Assembly: GCA_002451795.1 (NCBI GenBank)
Contig: DKDJ01000003.1
Coordinates: 48,617 to 112,616, forward strand
Direction: 5' to 3'
DNA length: 64,000 nucleotides
From: Bacteroidales bacterium UBA6851
GTDB lineage: Bacteria > Bacteroidota > Bacteroidia > Bacteroidales > UBA932
Position numbers and translations under genes: made by a program. The notes under the pieces are model-generated. The model was given only the letters and a program-made list of their open reading frames with translations, did not search any database and was not told where the DNA came from. Positions 26,092 through 34,056 of this stretch are shown here, piece after piece; the first letter of the stretch is position 1; the number at the start of each line of letters is the position of its first letter.

Positions 26092-26709
26092 ATGAAACTA
26101 CTCTTTGCCACAGCCAATAAAGGCAAACTGCGCGAAGCCAAAGAAATATTGGGGGATACTGTGCAAATACTCTCCCCATCGGAACTGGGCATCAATGCCG
26201 ATATAGAAGAGAGCGGCGACACACTCAAAGCCAACTCCATCCTAAAAGCAGAAGCCCTATTCAGAATAAGTGGAATGGACTGCTTCGCAGATGACACAGG
26301 ACTTGAGGTAGATGCACTCAATGGTGCTCCGGGAGTTATGACGGCAAGATATGCAGCTTGTTTTCCAGGAGGAGCGGAAACTCACGACAGTGACGCCAAT
26401 ATGTCAAGGCTCCTTGAGGAACTCGCTAAATGTAGTCCCGAAGCAGGTCGAAGAGCTCGATTCAGAACCGTCATCACACTTATTCTACACGGACAAAAAT
26501 ATTGCTTCGAAGGTGTCGTGCACGGCTCAATAGCAACAGAACGCTCCGGGAACGGGGGATTCGGCTACGACCCCGTCTTCATTCCTGACGGCTTCGGAGG
26601 AAGGACCATGGCCGACATCACAGAAGACGAAAAAAACGCCATATCCCATCGTGGTAGGGCACTCCGGGCTATGGCTGAATTTCTTGATACAATACCAGAT
26701 CTCTACTAA
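26092..26709 (+). CDS. rdgB: Non-canonical purine NTP pyrophosphatase (RdgB/HAM1)
   Basis: 205 residues from ATG 26092; an earlier in-frame ATG at 25996 precedes the promoter element. The family signature is at the N terminus (LLFATANKGKLREAKEIL). CFADDTGLEVDALNGAPGV and GNGGFGYDPVFIPDGF follow, and ISHRGRALRAM closes the protein. The enzyme hydrolyses dITP, ITP and XTP to monophosphates, keeping deaminated purines out of DNA and RNA. The stop codon overlaps the converging rnr stop by 4 bp, and no terminator separates the two. Confidence 0.95.
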   Translation: MKLLFATANKGKLREAKEILGDTVQILSPSELGINADIEESGDTLKANSILKAEALFRISGMDCFADDTGLEVDALNGAPGVMTARYAACFPGGAETHDSDANMSRLLEELAKCSPEAGRRARFRTVITLILHGQKYCFEGVVHGSIATERSGNGGFGYDPVFIPDGFGGRTMADITEDEKNAISHRGRALRAMAEFLDTIPDLY

Positions 26710-28973
26710 TCTTTCTTAGTCGTGCTGCGCTTCCTGCGAGACTTTTCTGACTCGCTCGAAGGTGTGACTTTCGGCTTACGCGAAACACTCTTCCCGCTCT
26801 TGACAGCAGCAACCGTCCTGCTTTTACGTGCCGCAGCCTTAGCTTTCTCATGACGAGAGAGTTTCTTGCCTGCCGCACCAGACTCAGATGGGTTCGAAGC
26901 ATCAGCCCCGGCAGCATCAGTAACAGCCGTTGCCTGAGTCTTCGTCTCAGATTTGCCGGAAGGCAAGTGTTCCTCTACAAGTTCATAGTCAAGAAGCCTC
27001 TGTTCGAGGTTGGCATTCTTGACCTTTATGCGGATAGGGTCACCAAGACGGTAAATCTTATGCGACCTACGGCCAACAAGTCGGTAACGAGCCTCGTCAA
27101 ACTCGAAGAAGTCCGATTTTATATCCCTCAAGGCAATCATTCCCTCAACCTTAGTCGGCTCTATCTCGGCATACATACCCCATTCTGTTATACCAGATAC
27201 AGTTGCGTCAAACTCCTGTCCGACCTTATCCATCATGTACTCCACAAGTTTATACTTGATAGATGTGCGCTCAGCATCAGCGGCCACAAGTTCACGCTCA
27301 GAAGCATACTGACATTCCTTCTCGTAGACTTCCTTCTTAGCGCTTTCAGCGCCATCAAGATACAGTGCCAGAAGTCTATGAACCATCAAGTCAGGATAAC
27401 GCCTAATAGGAGAAGTGAAATGAGTATAGAACTTAAAGGCAAGTCCGTAATGTCCGATATTATCTGTACTATAGCATGCTTTCGCCATAGCGCGCAGAGC
27501 AAGATTCTCCAGAGCCTCATACTCAGGCTTTCCTTTCGCCGAATCAAGTAGAGCACTTAAAGACTTGGCGGCTGCACGACCGGCAAGAGGTTCGTTGTCG
27601 GAGAACTTGTACCCAAATCCCTTGGCAAATGTCCTCAGACCCTCAAGTTTAATCTCATTAGGCTCACCGTGAATACGATACACAAACGTCTTCGCATTCT
27701 TCTGCGGCACCCCATTCATCTTACCTCCTGTAGCCACAAACTCCGCTACCGTCTTGTTGGCAAGGAGCATAAAATCCTCAATGAGCCAGTTGGCCTCTTT
27801 CGAAATCTTTTCATACACGCGGATAGGCTTGCCTTCTGCATCCACCTCTACCTTCATTTCGGGACGGTCAAAGTCTATGGCCCCAGCCTTGCGCCTCGCA
27901 GCCCTCATAATGGCCGAAAGGCTATTGAGCTGCAGGATGGCCTGTCCAAGTTCATCATTCTCCGGCACCGAATCAGCCTCGATATATGCCTGGGCCTGCT
28001 CATAACTGAGCCTATGGTTGGACCTAATGGCAGCACGACCTATCCACCTGGACTTGATTTCAGCTTTTGGAGTCATCTCAAACACTGTAGAGAACACCAA
28101 TTTATCTTCATCAGGACGCAAAGAGCAGAGCTTATTACAGAGTTTTTCCGGAAGCATAGGAACAGTCCTGTCCACAAGATAAACGGAAGTTCCGCGTTCT
28201 CTTGCCTCCTTGTCCACAATAGAGCCTGGAGTCACATAATATGAGACATCGGCTATATGTACGCCAACCTCAAAATTTCCATTCGGCAACGCCTTTATAG
28301 AAAGTGCATCGTCAAAATCCTTGGCATCAGCCGGGTCAATAGTAAAAGTAAAGGTGTTCCTGAAATCCTTGCGCCCCTTCATCTCCTTCTCTCCGATGAC
28401 ATCAGAAATCATGTCTGCAGCATCCTCAACCTCTTTTTCAAACTTGTATGGAAGATTGAACTCTGCCAGAATAGCATGCATCTCCGTATCATTTTTCCCC
28501 GGCTCTCCAAGAACAGCAGTCAGATGTCCTTTGGGAGTAAGGTCTTTGCGCTCCCAGCTGTCCACTACCGCAGCGACCTTCATTCCAGGCTGGGCACCGA
28601 GGCCAGCAGCCTCTTCCGGCTTCACCTCAATATCATAAGGCATCACCTTACTCTGCATCAGCACCCAAGCCTGAGCGCCAACACTATGATAAATACCGAC
28701 AAAAGGCTTCTGCGAACGGCTCAATATCTCCACCACCTCACCTTCACGGCGCTTGTCCCTTTCTTTGCTGCCTTCACGAGTAACAGCCACCCGCACATGG
28801 TCTCCATTCAACGCATGCCTCGTTCTGGAAGCCTTGACGAATATATCATCCTGTCCCTCTTCCCCATCGGGAATTACAAAAATAAAACCTTCGCGAGTCA
28901 TCTGCACCCGACCCGTGACCTGCTGGAAGACCTTCTTTCCGCGGGATTTCTCGCTTTTATTACCTCTTTTCAT
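26706..28973 (-). CDS. rnr: Ribonuclease R
   Basis: 755 residues. Cold-shock-like OB domains come first (GRVQMTREGFIFVIPDGEE), then the RNB catalytic domain with TFTIDPADAKDFDDALS (metal-binding Asp cluster) and HIADVSYYVTPGSIVDKEA. Near its end lie FYTHFTSPIRRYPDLMVHR and an S1 domain (FDATVSGITEWGMYAEIEP). The last roughly 80 residues are a low-complexity Lys/Ser/Ala/Arg tail ending KRSTTKKD, as in many RNase R proteins that bind structured RNA or ribosomes. The enzyme degrades RNA 3' to 5'. Its -7 element ends 8 bp before the start, so the transcript should have almost no leader. Confidence 0.95.
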   Translation of the reverse strand: MKRGNKSEKSRGKKVFQQVTGRVQMTREGFIFVIPDGEEGQDDIFVKASRTRHALNGDHVRVAVTREGSKERDKRREGEVVEILSRSQKPFVGIYHSVGAQAWVLMQSKVMPYDIEVKPEEAAGLGAQPGMKVAAVVDSWERKDLTPKGHLTAVLGEPGKNDTEMHAILAEFNLPYKFEKEVEDAADMISDVIGEKEMKGRKDFRNTFTFTIDPADAKDFDDALSIKALPNGNFEVGVHIADVSYYVTPGSIVDKEARERGTSVYLVDRTVPMLPEKLCNKLCSLRPDEDKLVFSTVFEMTPKAEIKSRWIGRAAIRSNHRLSYEQAQAYIEADSVPENDELGQAILQLNSLSAIMRAARRKAGAIDFDRPEMKVEVDAEGKPIRVYEKISKEANWLIEDFMLLANKTVAEFVATGGKMNGVPQKNAKTFVYRIHGEPNEIKLEGLRTFAKGFGYKFSDNEPLAGRAAAKSLSALLDSAKGKPEYEALENLALRAMAKACYSTDNIGHYGLAFKFYTHFTSPIRRYPDLMVHRLLALYLDGAESAKKEVYEKECQYASERELVAADAERTSIKYKLVEYMMDKVGQEFDATVSGITEWGMYAEIEPTKVEGMIALRDIKSDFFEFDEARYRLVGRRSHKIYRLGDPIRIKVKNANLEQRLLDYELVEEHLPSGKSETKTQATAVTDAAGADASNPSESGAAGKKLSRHEKAKAAARKSRTVAAVKSGKSVSRKPKVTPSSESEKSRRKRSTTKKD

Positions 28974-28981
28974 ACAAGGAA

Positions 28982-29020
28982 CAAAGTTACGGAATTATTG
29001 GATATTTATTGTTATCTTTG
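28982..29020. promoter_or_regulatory. Divergent promoter elements of rnr and the DUF5020 gene
   Basis: A minus-strand TAACTTTG (28989-28982) lies 8 bp from the rnr ATG. A plus-strand TATCTTTG (29013-29020) lies about 30 bp from the DUF5020 ATG. Both match the Bacteroides -7 pattern; they are 23 bp apart and point away from each other. No good -33 TTTG is seen for either. Confidence 0.55.
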
Positions 29021-29051
29021 AGGGTTAGTTATCTTAATTTAAGGCAGATAA

Positions 29052-29813
29052 ATGAAAAAAATTCTCAAATGTGGCGTCATCGGTATAGCAATGGCGCTCA
29101 CTGTCAGCGCAAAAGCGCAGACAAATCTCCAGATCCAGTATGATTTCGGCTCAGACCGCAAACATGTCACAACGACATTCGAGGGATTCTACAATGATCC
29201 ATGGGGAAACACATTCTTCTTCATTGACCATGATTTCAACTCACGCGATGACAAAGGCACAGTCAAGGCCCCAAGCGGAACATATATGGAGGTCGCCAGA
29301 TGCCTCAACTTCTGGCAGAACACCGTCATGTCCCCCCTCAGCCTTCATGTAGAGTATAACGGAGGTGTCTACAACGGCTACACCATCAACAATGCTTTCC
29401 TAACTGGAGTAGACTATTTCCTGCATAGTGCTGATTTCAGATACACTCTGAACCTCAAGGCACTCTACAAATACATCAGTTATTCTGATCCGAACGCAAA
29501 GAGCAAACTTCCTATGCAGTTCACGGCTGTATGGGGAATGAAAGACCTGTTCGGAGTAAAAGGTTTGAGTTTTTCCGGCTTTGCCGACTTCTGGTGGGAA
29601 GAGCATACCTTGTTCTCTGACAAGGACGGAGCCATCCTCCCTGAGAAATCAAACTTTGTATTTATCTCAGAGCCGCAGCTATGGTACAACGTCGGAGACC
29701 TTTTCGGATGCGCCAACCTCAACGTCGGCGGGGAAGTAGAACTTTCCTATGACTTTGGAACGTGTAAAGGATTCCGCGCAAGACCTTGTCTGGGCATGAA
29801 ATGGGTATTCTAG
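29052..29813 (+). CDS. DUF5020-family outer-membrane protein (Tsx-like barrel)
   Basis: 253 residues. The cleavable signal peptide is MKKILKCGVIGIAMALTVSAKAQ. A small beta-barrel-like mature part opens NLQIQYDFGSDRKHVTTTFE, then FFFIDHDFNSRDDKG, SLHVEYNGGVYNGYTINNA and FSGFADFWWEEHTLF, ending FRARPCLGMKWVF. This matches the DUF5020 family of Bacteroidota, related to the nucleoside-specific channel Tsx. The aromatic-terminated last strand fits an outer-membrane barrel. Substrate is unknown. It is a single gene with its own promoter and a shared terminator downstream. Confidence 0.8.
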   Translation: MKKILKCGVIGIAMALTVSAKAQTNLQIQYDFGSDRKHVTTTFEGFYNDPWGNTFFFIDHDFNSRDDKGTVKAPSGTYMEVARCLNFWQNTVMSPLSLHVEYNGGVYNGYTINNAFLTGVDYFLHSADFRYTLNLKALYKYISYSDPNAKSKLPMQFTAVWGMKDLFGVKGLSFSGFADFWWEEHTLFSDKDGAILPEKSNFVFISEPQLWYNVGDLFGCANLNVGGEVELSYDFGTCKGFRARPCLGMKWVF

Positions 29814-29834
29814 AAACACAACACAAAAAAAGAC

Positions 29835-29876
29835 AGAGGGTGACTGACAAGCTATTAGGCTTTACAGTCACCCTCT
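29835..29876. terminator. Bidirectional terminator
   Basis: A 12-bp perfect stem pairs AGAGGGTGACTG (29835-29846) with CAGTCACCCTCT (29865-29876). On the minus strand it is followed by GTCTTTTTTTGTG, a strong T-tract, so it ends the porin-like gene. On the plus strand it follows the DUF5020 gene with a weaker tail. Confidence 0.8.
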
Positions 29877-29912
29877 ATTCTGCCACACAGTTAGCAGCAG
29901 ATCTTTCGGGAA

Positions 29913-30548
29913 TTAGAACAGATATGCAACACCGACAGTGAACTGGTTGCGATGACGAGTAATGTCACCATCTCCAGTATAGCGGTTAAGCATACCGAAG
30001 TCATAGCCAACATTCACGCGAACGCAGTTAAGAACATCCACGCCAGCACCAACTCCAAGGAGCACGTCGAAGCGACCATACTTGTAATCCTCATCGTAGT
30101 TATCAATAGTCTTGTCAGCACTTACACCGAGAGCGGATCCAGTAATCTTGGTTTTAGAAGCAAGACCTACTGAGAGAGTTGGACCAGCGTAGGCAAATAC
30201 CTTGAAATCTGGGGTAAGCTCATAACCATAGCTGAATGATACAGGTACGTTAAGGTAATGCTCCTGAAGATTTCCAGTAACGCTGGCGAGCGAGCCTGCA
30301 GAAGCAACATCCTCCTTGGTGAGGAAGTTGTAGTAAACACCAGGAGTAACCTTAAGACCTGCAACAATAGGAATTGAATATCCACCTCCTACATAGAAAC
30401 CATTGACAGCAGTAGTAGTTGTCTCACCACTAACCTTTGTCTTGTCAGCTGAATTAACGTAACCTGCACCAAAATTAACCTGTGCGAAAGCTGTTCCGGC
30501 AGAAAGCATCATAGCAGCTGCCGCAATAATTGTAATAATTTTTTTCAT
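29913..30548 (-). CDS. Porin-like outer-membrane beta-barrel protein
   Basis: 211 residues. The signal peptide is MKKIITIIAAAAMMLSAGTAFAQ. The mature part is an eight-strand-like barrel: VNFGAGYVNSADKTKVSG, GFYVGGGYSIPIVAGLKV, LNVPVSFSYGYELTPDFKVF, AYAGPTLSVGLASK, RFDVLLGVGAGVDVLNCVRV and the terminal HRNQFTVGVAYLF. This is the general outer-membrane-protein beta-barrel fold common in the phylum, with no specific substrate known. The 5' untranslated region is unusually long and structured (see 30582-30652). Confidence 0.85.
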   Translation of the reverse strand: MKKIITIIAAAAMMLSAGTAFAQVNFGAGYVNSADKTKVSGETTTTAVNGFYVGGGYSIPIVAGLKVTPGVYYNFLTKEDVASAGSLASVTGNLQEHYLNVPVSFSYGYELTPDFKVFAYAGPTLSVGLASKTKITGSALGVSADKTIDNYDEDYKYGRFDVLLGVGAGVDVLNCVRVNVGYDFGMLNRYTGDGDITRHRNQFTVGVAYLF

Positions 30549-30581
30549 AAAAAATAATAAATAAAAATGTCAATATTTTCT

Positions 30582-30652
30582 GCAGACACCCTCCTACAGC
30601 CTCTTCTCATGAATGTGTCACCGTTCGATTAGATGCACTGAGAGGTGTCTGC
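30582..30652 (-). promoter_or_regulatory. Structured 5' leader of the porin-like gene
   Basis: The predicted transcript from the -7 element at 30657-30664 begins near 30650. GCAGACACC at its very 5' end can pair with GGTGTCTGC about 53 nt later, closing a large structured domain that ends about 30 nt before the ATG. The remaining leader is U-rich. This could be a stability element or an sRNA target. No known riboswitch class is recognised. Confidence 0.4.
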
Positions 30653-30656
30653 GCTG

Positions 30657-30664
30657 CAAATTTA
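30657..30664 (-). promoter_or_regulatory. -7 promoter element of the porin-like gene
   Basis: The minus strand reads TAAATTTG, matching the Bacteroides -7 consensus. It overlaps the stop codon of the adjacent ABC permease gene, about 110 bp before the porin ATG. Confidence 0.5.
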
Positions 30665-31879
30665 ATCCAATTCCGGCTTTTTTCTTTCAGAGGCCACGCG
30701 CTTGCTCTCCATCAGAGCAGCAAGGGAGGCCAGCACAAAGTACACAACCGTCTGAATGGTAATAATACGCAATTCTGGCGCAATGGCATCCAACGTACCG
30801 GAATTGCACAAGTTCATATACCCACGGCATCCGAAAGTGGACGGGAATATGTACGAAAGCGCATTCCATATAGGAGGGAAGTTAGACACTGGCCACGTAA
30901 ACCCTGTAAGGAACACGGCTATCGGAGTCACGAAAAGCAACATCACCAGCACAGTCTCCCTCTTGGCTATGAACGTAGACCATGTGAAAGAGAAGAATAT
31001 AATGTCTGCCACATAGAAGAGCAAGAATACTAGCATTTCCCACCACCTACAGTGCATAGGAAGATGAAATAGATTCGGCACAAGCAAGGCACCATATACG
31101 CCCAGCAGTATGAATATCAAGTAATAGGCAAAGCCTCTTCCCAGAACCACACGTCCCATTCCATGACCGCTGAGGTTATCCGTCAAGGTCACAAAACTGC
31201 GGCCTTCCTCCCTCAATGTACCGGCAAGTGTAGAACTTCCATAGAACATTACCTGCTGAAGTATCATCATAAGCGCCATATATACGAAGAACATGGTGAA
31301 TGATATTGCCGGATTATATTTCAGGAACGCATCATACTGCACTGGTTCTATGAGCTGGGTAGCATCCTGCCCTACATATCCTGCTGCCGCATAACGCTCT
31401 GTCTGAATCTGATGCACCTCATCCAGCATTACCTGATTGGTCGCAAGCGTCATGTTCTTATAATAAAGGAAGGTGGACATATCAGCATAAGTCGAGATCA
31501 CACCCTGGCGCATCTGAACAAGATTGTCATCAAACTCCGCTGGAATATACACGATTCCATGTACCTTCTGCTCCTCCATAAGCCGCTGCGCCTCCTGCAT
31601 GGAGACACAGTCGTAAGCAACGGCACACTCACGAGTAGCATCAAGTTCACGAACATACCGGCGGCTATAACTTCCACCAGAAAGGTCCACTACCGCCACT
31701 GGCATCTCATTGACGACACCATCCTCATATATCCAGTTATACAGTATAGGATAGACAAGACCCGCGAAGCAGAAAATCAGCATTACGCCACTATCCTTGG
31801 ATATCATCCTCAGTTCATTGACGAATATGCCCCATGTATCCCGGAGCCATCGTCCAATATATGTAATTTTCTCTTCCAT
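30662..31879 (-). CDS. ABC-2 type transporter permease (second of a pair)
   Basis: 405 residues. One N-terminal membrane helix (MLIFCFAGLVYPILYNWIY) is followed by a periplasmic domain of about 150 residues (PVAVVDLSGGSYSRRYVREL and VHGIVYIPAEFDDNLVQ) and five C-terminal helices. This is the YbhS/YbhR/YhhJ-like export permease architecture, and the same layout occurs in the preceding gene. Together they would form the inner-membrane part of a tripartite exporter with the HlyD and TolC proteins encoded upstream. No ABC ATPase is encoded nearby. The gene starts 2 bp after the stop of its partner. Substrate is unknown. Confidence 0.88.
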   Translation of the reverse strand: MEEKITYIGRWLRDTWGIFVNELRMISKDSGVMLIFCFAGLVYPILYNWIYEDGVVNEMPVAVVDLSGGSYSRRYVRELDATRECAVAYDCVSMQEAQRLMEEQKVHGIVYIPAEFDDNLVQMRQGVISTYADMSTFLYYKNMTLATNQVMLDEVHQIQTERYAAAGYVGQDATQLIEPVQYDAFLKYNPAISFTMFFVYMALMMILQQVMFYGSSTLAGTLREEGRSFVTLTDNLSGHGMGRVVLGRGFAYYLIFILLGVYGALLVPNLFHLPMHCRWWEMLVFLLFYVADIIFFSFTWSTFIAKRETVLVMLLFVTPIAVFLTGFTWPVSNFPPIWNALSYIFPSTFGCRGYMNLCNSGTLDAIAPELRIITIQTVVYFVLASLAALMESKRVASERKKPELD

Positions 31880-31881
31880 AT

Positions 31882-33045
31882 CTAGTTACGAGGATAAAGT
31901 TGATATTTATAGGCCTTATACAGACGAGTTCTTCCTACAAATGGAACAAACAGGAATACGAGCAAGCTCACACAGCAATTCCACCATCCGGCAAACCCAG
32001 TTCCGAATATCGCCTCTTGGACATAAAACCTATAATAGAAGCGTAGCGGATAGAGCCATGACACTCCTTGAAGAGCTACCGGCAAAGACTCTATTGGCAG
32101 GGTGAACCCAGCGAAAGAGAATCCGAGTACGCTATACAAGGCACTAATGCACACGGCCAAACGCAACGTCGGTACCATAGAAACCACAAACACGGCTATC
32201 GCCTCGTAAGCCATCACAAGCAAGAGAGTTGAAAGTATGACAGCCCAGATGGAACCCTTAAGCGGGAAGTGCAGAGGGCCGAACAGAATCAACTGAATGA
32301 TCACGCCGAGTGAAGTAAACAGCAAGGTGTACGGAATCAGTTTACCTGTGATAGTAATGTCAATGGAATCCCCAGATAGGGCAAGCAGATCCTTGGACGT
32401 GCCGTACTTAAGTTCGGAAGCGAGCGAATAAGACACCACGAGAAGAATACTCATACCGAGAATACCTATAAGTATCATATTTCCAAGATAGTAAGCATAA
32501 CTCGTAGGAGCATTACCGATATTGTGAGCATCGAGAGTCACAGGCTGAATACGAGCCATAATCTCGTCTTCGTTCACACCCTTTGCTCGGAGAACTTGCC
32601 GCTGTACAGCTCCATTGGTCAGATTGACCATGAAGAGTATGTCCTTATATGAAAGTGCTCCACCTATGACAGGATTCATGGTATTTACGTAAACTCCCAT
32701 CTTAGGGCAGTGGAAAGCCTGAACCTCTTCATCGAAATGCTCAGGAATGACCACATAGGCGCATATCCGCCCGGTCTCCATCTTCCTTCTGGCTTCCGGA
32801 ACACTTTCGAGCCCCTCCACTTGCCCAAGTTGGGTCGCATCAAGCTGCTCAATGAAATTCCTGGAAGTAGAAGAGTTATCCAGATCTACCACCCCAATAG
32901 GAAGTTTCTGTGGCAGCCCCTCTCCCAGAAAAGTCAGGAAGAAAACTGCGGATGCCAGCATCACTCCTATGGAACCCAGCAAATAGATCGGCCTCTTGGA
33001 CCAGAGATGGAGTTCGCGAAGTATTATTTTATAAATACGTTTCAT
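31882..33045 (-). CDS. ABC-2 type transporter permease (first of a pair)
   Basis: 387 residues with the same layout as its neighbour: an N-terminal helix (YLLGSIGVMLASAVFFLTFL), a periplasmic domain carrying PIGVVDLDNSSTSRNFIEQL and GRICAYVVIPEHFDEEV, then a C-terminal membrane bundle with FSFAGFTLPIESLPVALQG. The periplasmic segments align with the companion permease (VVDL, then a Y-x-x-V-I-P strand), so the two are paralogues that probably form a heterodimer. It begins 2 bp after the HlyD-family gene. No ATPase gene is adjacent. Confidence 0.88.
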   Translation of the reverse strand: MKRIYKIILRELHLWSKRPIYLLGSIGVMLASAVFFLTFLGEGLPQKLPIGVVDLDNSSTSRNFIEQLDATQLGQVEGLESVPEARRKMETGRICAYVVIPEHFDEEVQAFHCPKMGVYVNTMNPVIGGALSYKDILFMVNLTNGAVQRQVLRAKGVNEDEIMARIQPVTLDAHNIGNAPTSYAYYLGNMILIGILGMSILLVVSYSLASELKYGTSKDLLALSGDSIDITITGKLIPYTLLFTSLGVIIQLILFGPLHFPLKGSIWAVILSTLLLVMAYEAIAVFVVSMVPTLRLAVCISALYSVLGFSFAGFTLPIESLPVALQGVSWLYPLRFYYRFYVQEAIFGTGFAGWWNCCVSLLVFLFVPFVGRTRLYKAYKYQLYPRN

Positions 33046-33047
33046 TA

Positions 33048-34040
33048 TTATTTCTCTTTCCTCTCAAGGATAACGCTCATGCCCGGACGAAGACCTTCAA
33101 CCTTTGTATCAGGGCGTGCACGCACCTCAAATGTCTTGGTGTCAAATTCTCCGATTTCCTTGGTTGCCCTCCAGGTAGCATAAGACTCACGCACAGCCAT
33201 ATAGTAGACAGTAGAAGTAATCTGCTTATTTCCTAGAGCAGGAATGGTCAGAGTCAGTTTGTCTCCTGTCTTCATACCATTGAGCCTATCCTCACGAACA
33301 TTGAAAGTAAACCATACATCATCAAGATCCTGGATGGTCATGATTGGAGAACCCTGTCCGACGAGTTCACCCACCTTAGGATATCTGGCAGCGATAATTC
33401 CGTCAGCAGGAGCCGTCAGCACGATCTCATCCATATAGGAATTAACAAGTTCCACAGCGGCATTGGCACGCTCAACAAGAGCCACGGCAGCATCCTTATC
33501 TTCCTGACGAGCACCCTTGACAGCCATATCATACTGGCTCTTGGCGGCACGAGCGGTAGCTGAAGCGGCATCATACTGGGCCTTTACCTCATCATATTTC
33601 TGATCAGATACAACCTTCTCCTCATGGAGTTCGCTAATACGCTCGAATGACTTACGCATCACCTCCTCACCTACGAGAGCCTTCTGCCACATCTCATAGG
33701 CACCTGCAATCTGTTCTTGCTGAGCACCGTTATATGCCTTGTTCTTCTGTGCTACAGCAGCAGCCTTGGCAGCATTTGCCTCCGCAATCTTAGATCTAAT
33801 CTCAGGTGAATCAATAAAGACAAGAGTATCACCCTTGCGCACTGACTGTCCCTCATCAGCACGGAACTCTTCAATACGTCCCGGAATCTTGCCGGAAACT
33901 CTATACTCGGTAGCTTCGGCCTCACCCTGAATCACCACAGCCTTAGGCCTTGACACTATGAATCCTACTATTGATACAATCAGCACCACAGCAACTAGTG
34001 CTATCACTCCAGTAAGGAGGTTGTAATTTTTCTTTGCCAT
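33048..34040 (-). CDS. HlyD-family membrane fusion (periplasmic adaptor) protein
   Basis: 330 residues from ATG 34040 (MAKKNYNLL). The earlier in-frame ATG at 34142 would overlap the TolC gene. One N-terminal membrane anchor (LTGVIALVAVVLIVSIVGFIV) is followed by a lipoyl/barrel-sandwich start (EATEYRVSGKIPGRIEEF, SVRKGDTLVFI), then a coiled-coil hairpin (residues about 90-210), and the second lipoyl half with VLTAPADGIIAARYPKVGELV. It bridges the inner-membrane permeases to the TolC channel. The gene order TolC-HlyD-permease-permease supports a tripartite efflux pump. Confidence 0.92.
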   Translation of the reverse strand: MAKKNYNLLTGVIALVAVVLIVSIVGFIVSRPKAVVIQGEAEATEYRVSGKIPGRIEEFRADEGQSVRKGDTLVFIDSPEIRSKIAEANAAKAAAVAQKNKAYNGAQQEQIAGAYEMWQKALVGEEVMRKSFERISELHEEKVVSDQKYDEVKAQYDAASATARAAKSQYDMAVKGARQEDKDAAVALVERANAAVELVNSYMDEIVLTAPADGIIAARYPKVGELVGQGSPIMTIQDLDDVWFTFNVREDRLNGMKTGDKLTLTIPALGNKQITSTVYYMAVRESYATWRATKEIGEFDTKTFEVRARPDTKVEGLRPGMSVILERKEK

Positions 34041-34056
34041 AATATTGTAAATACTT

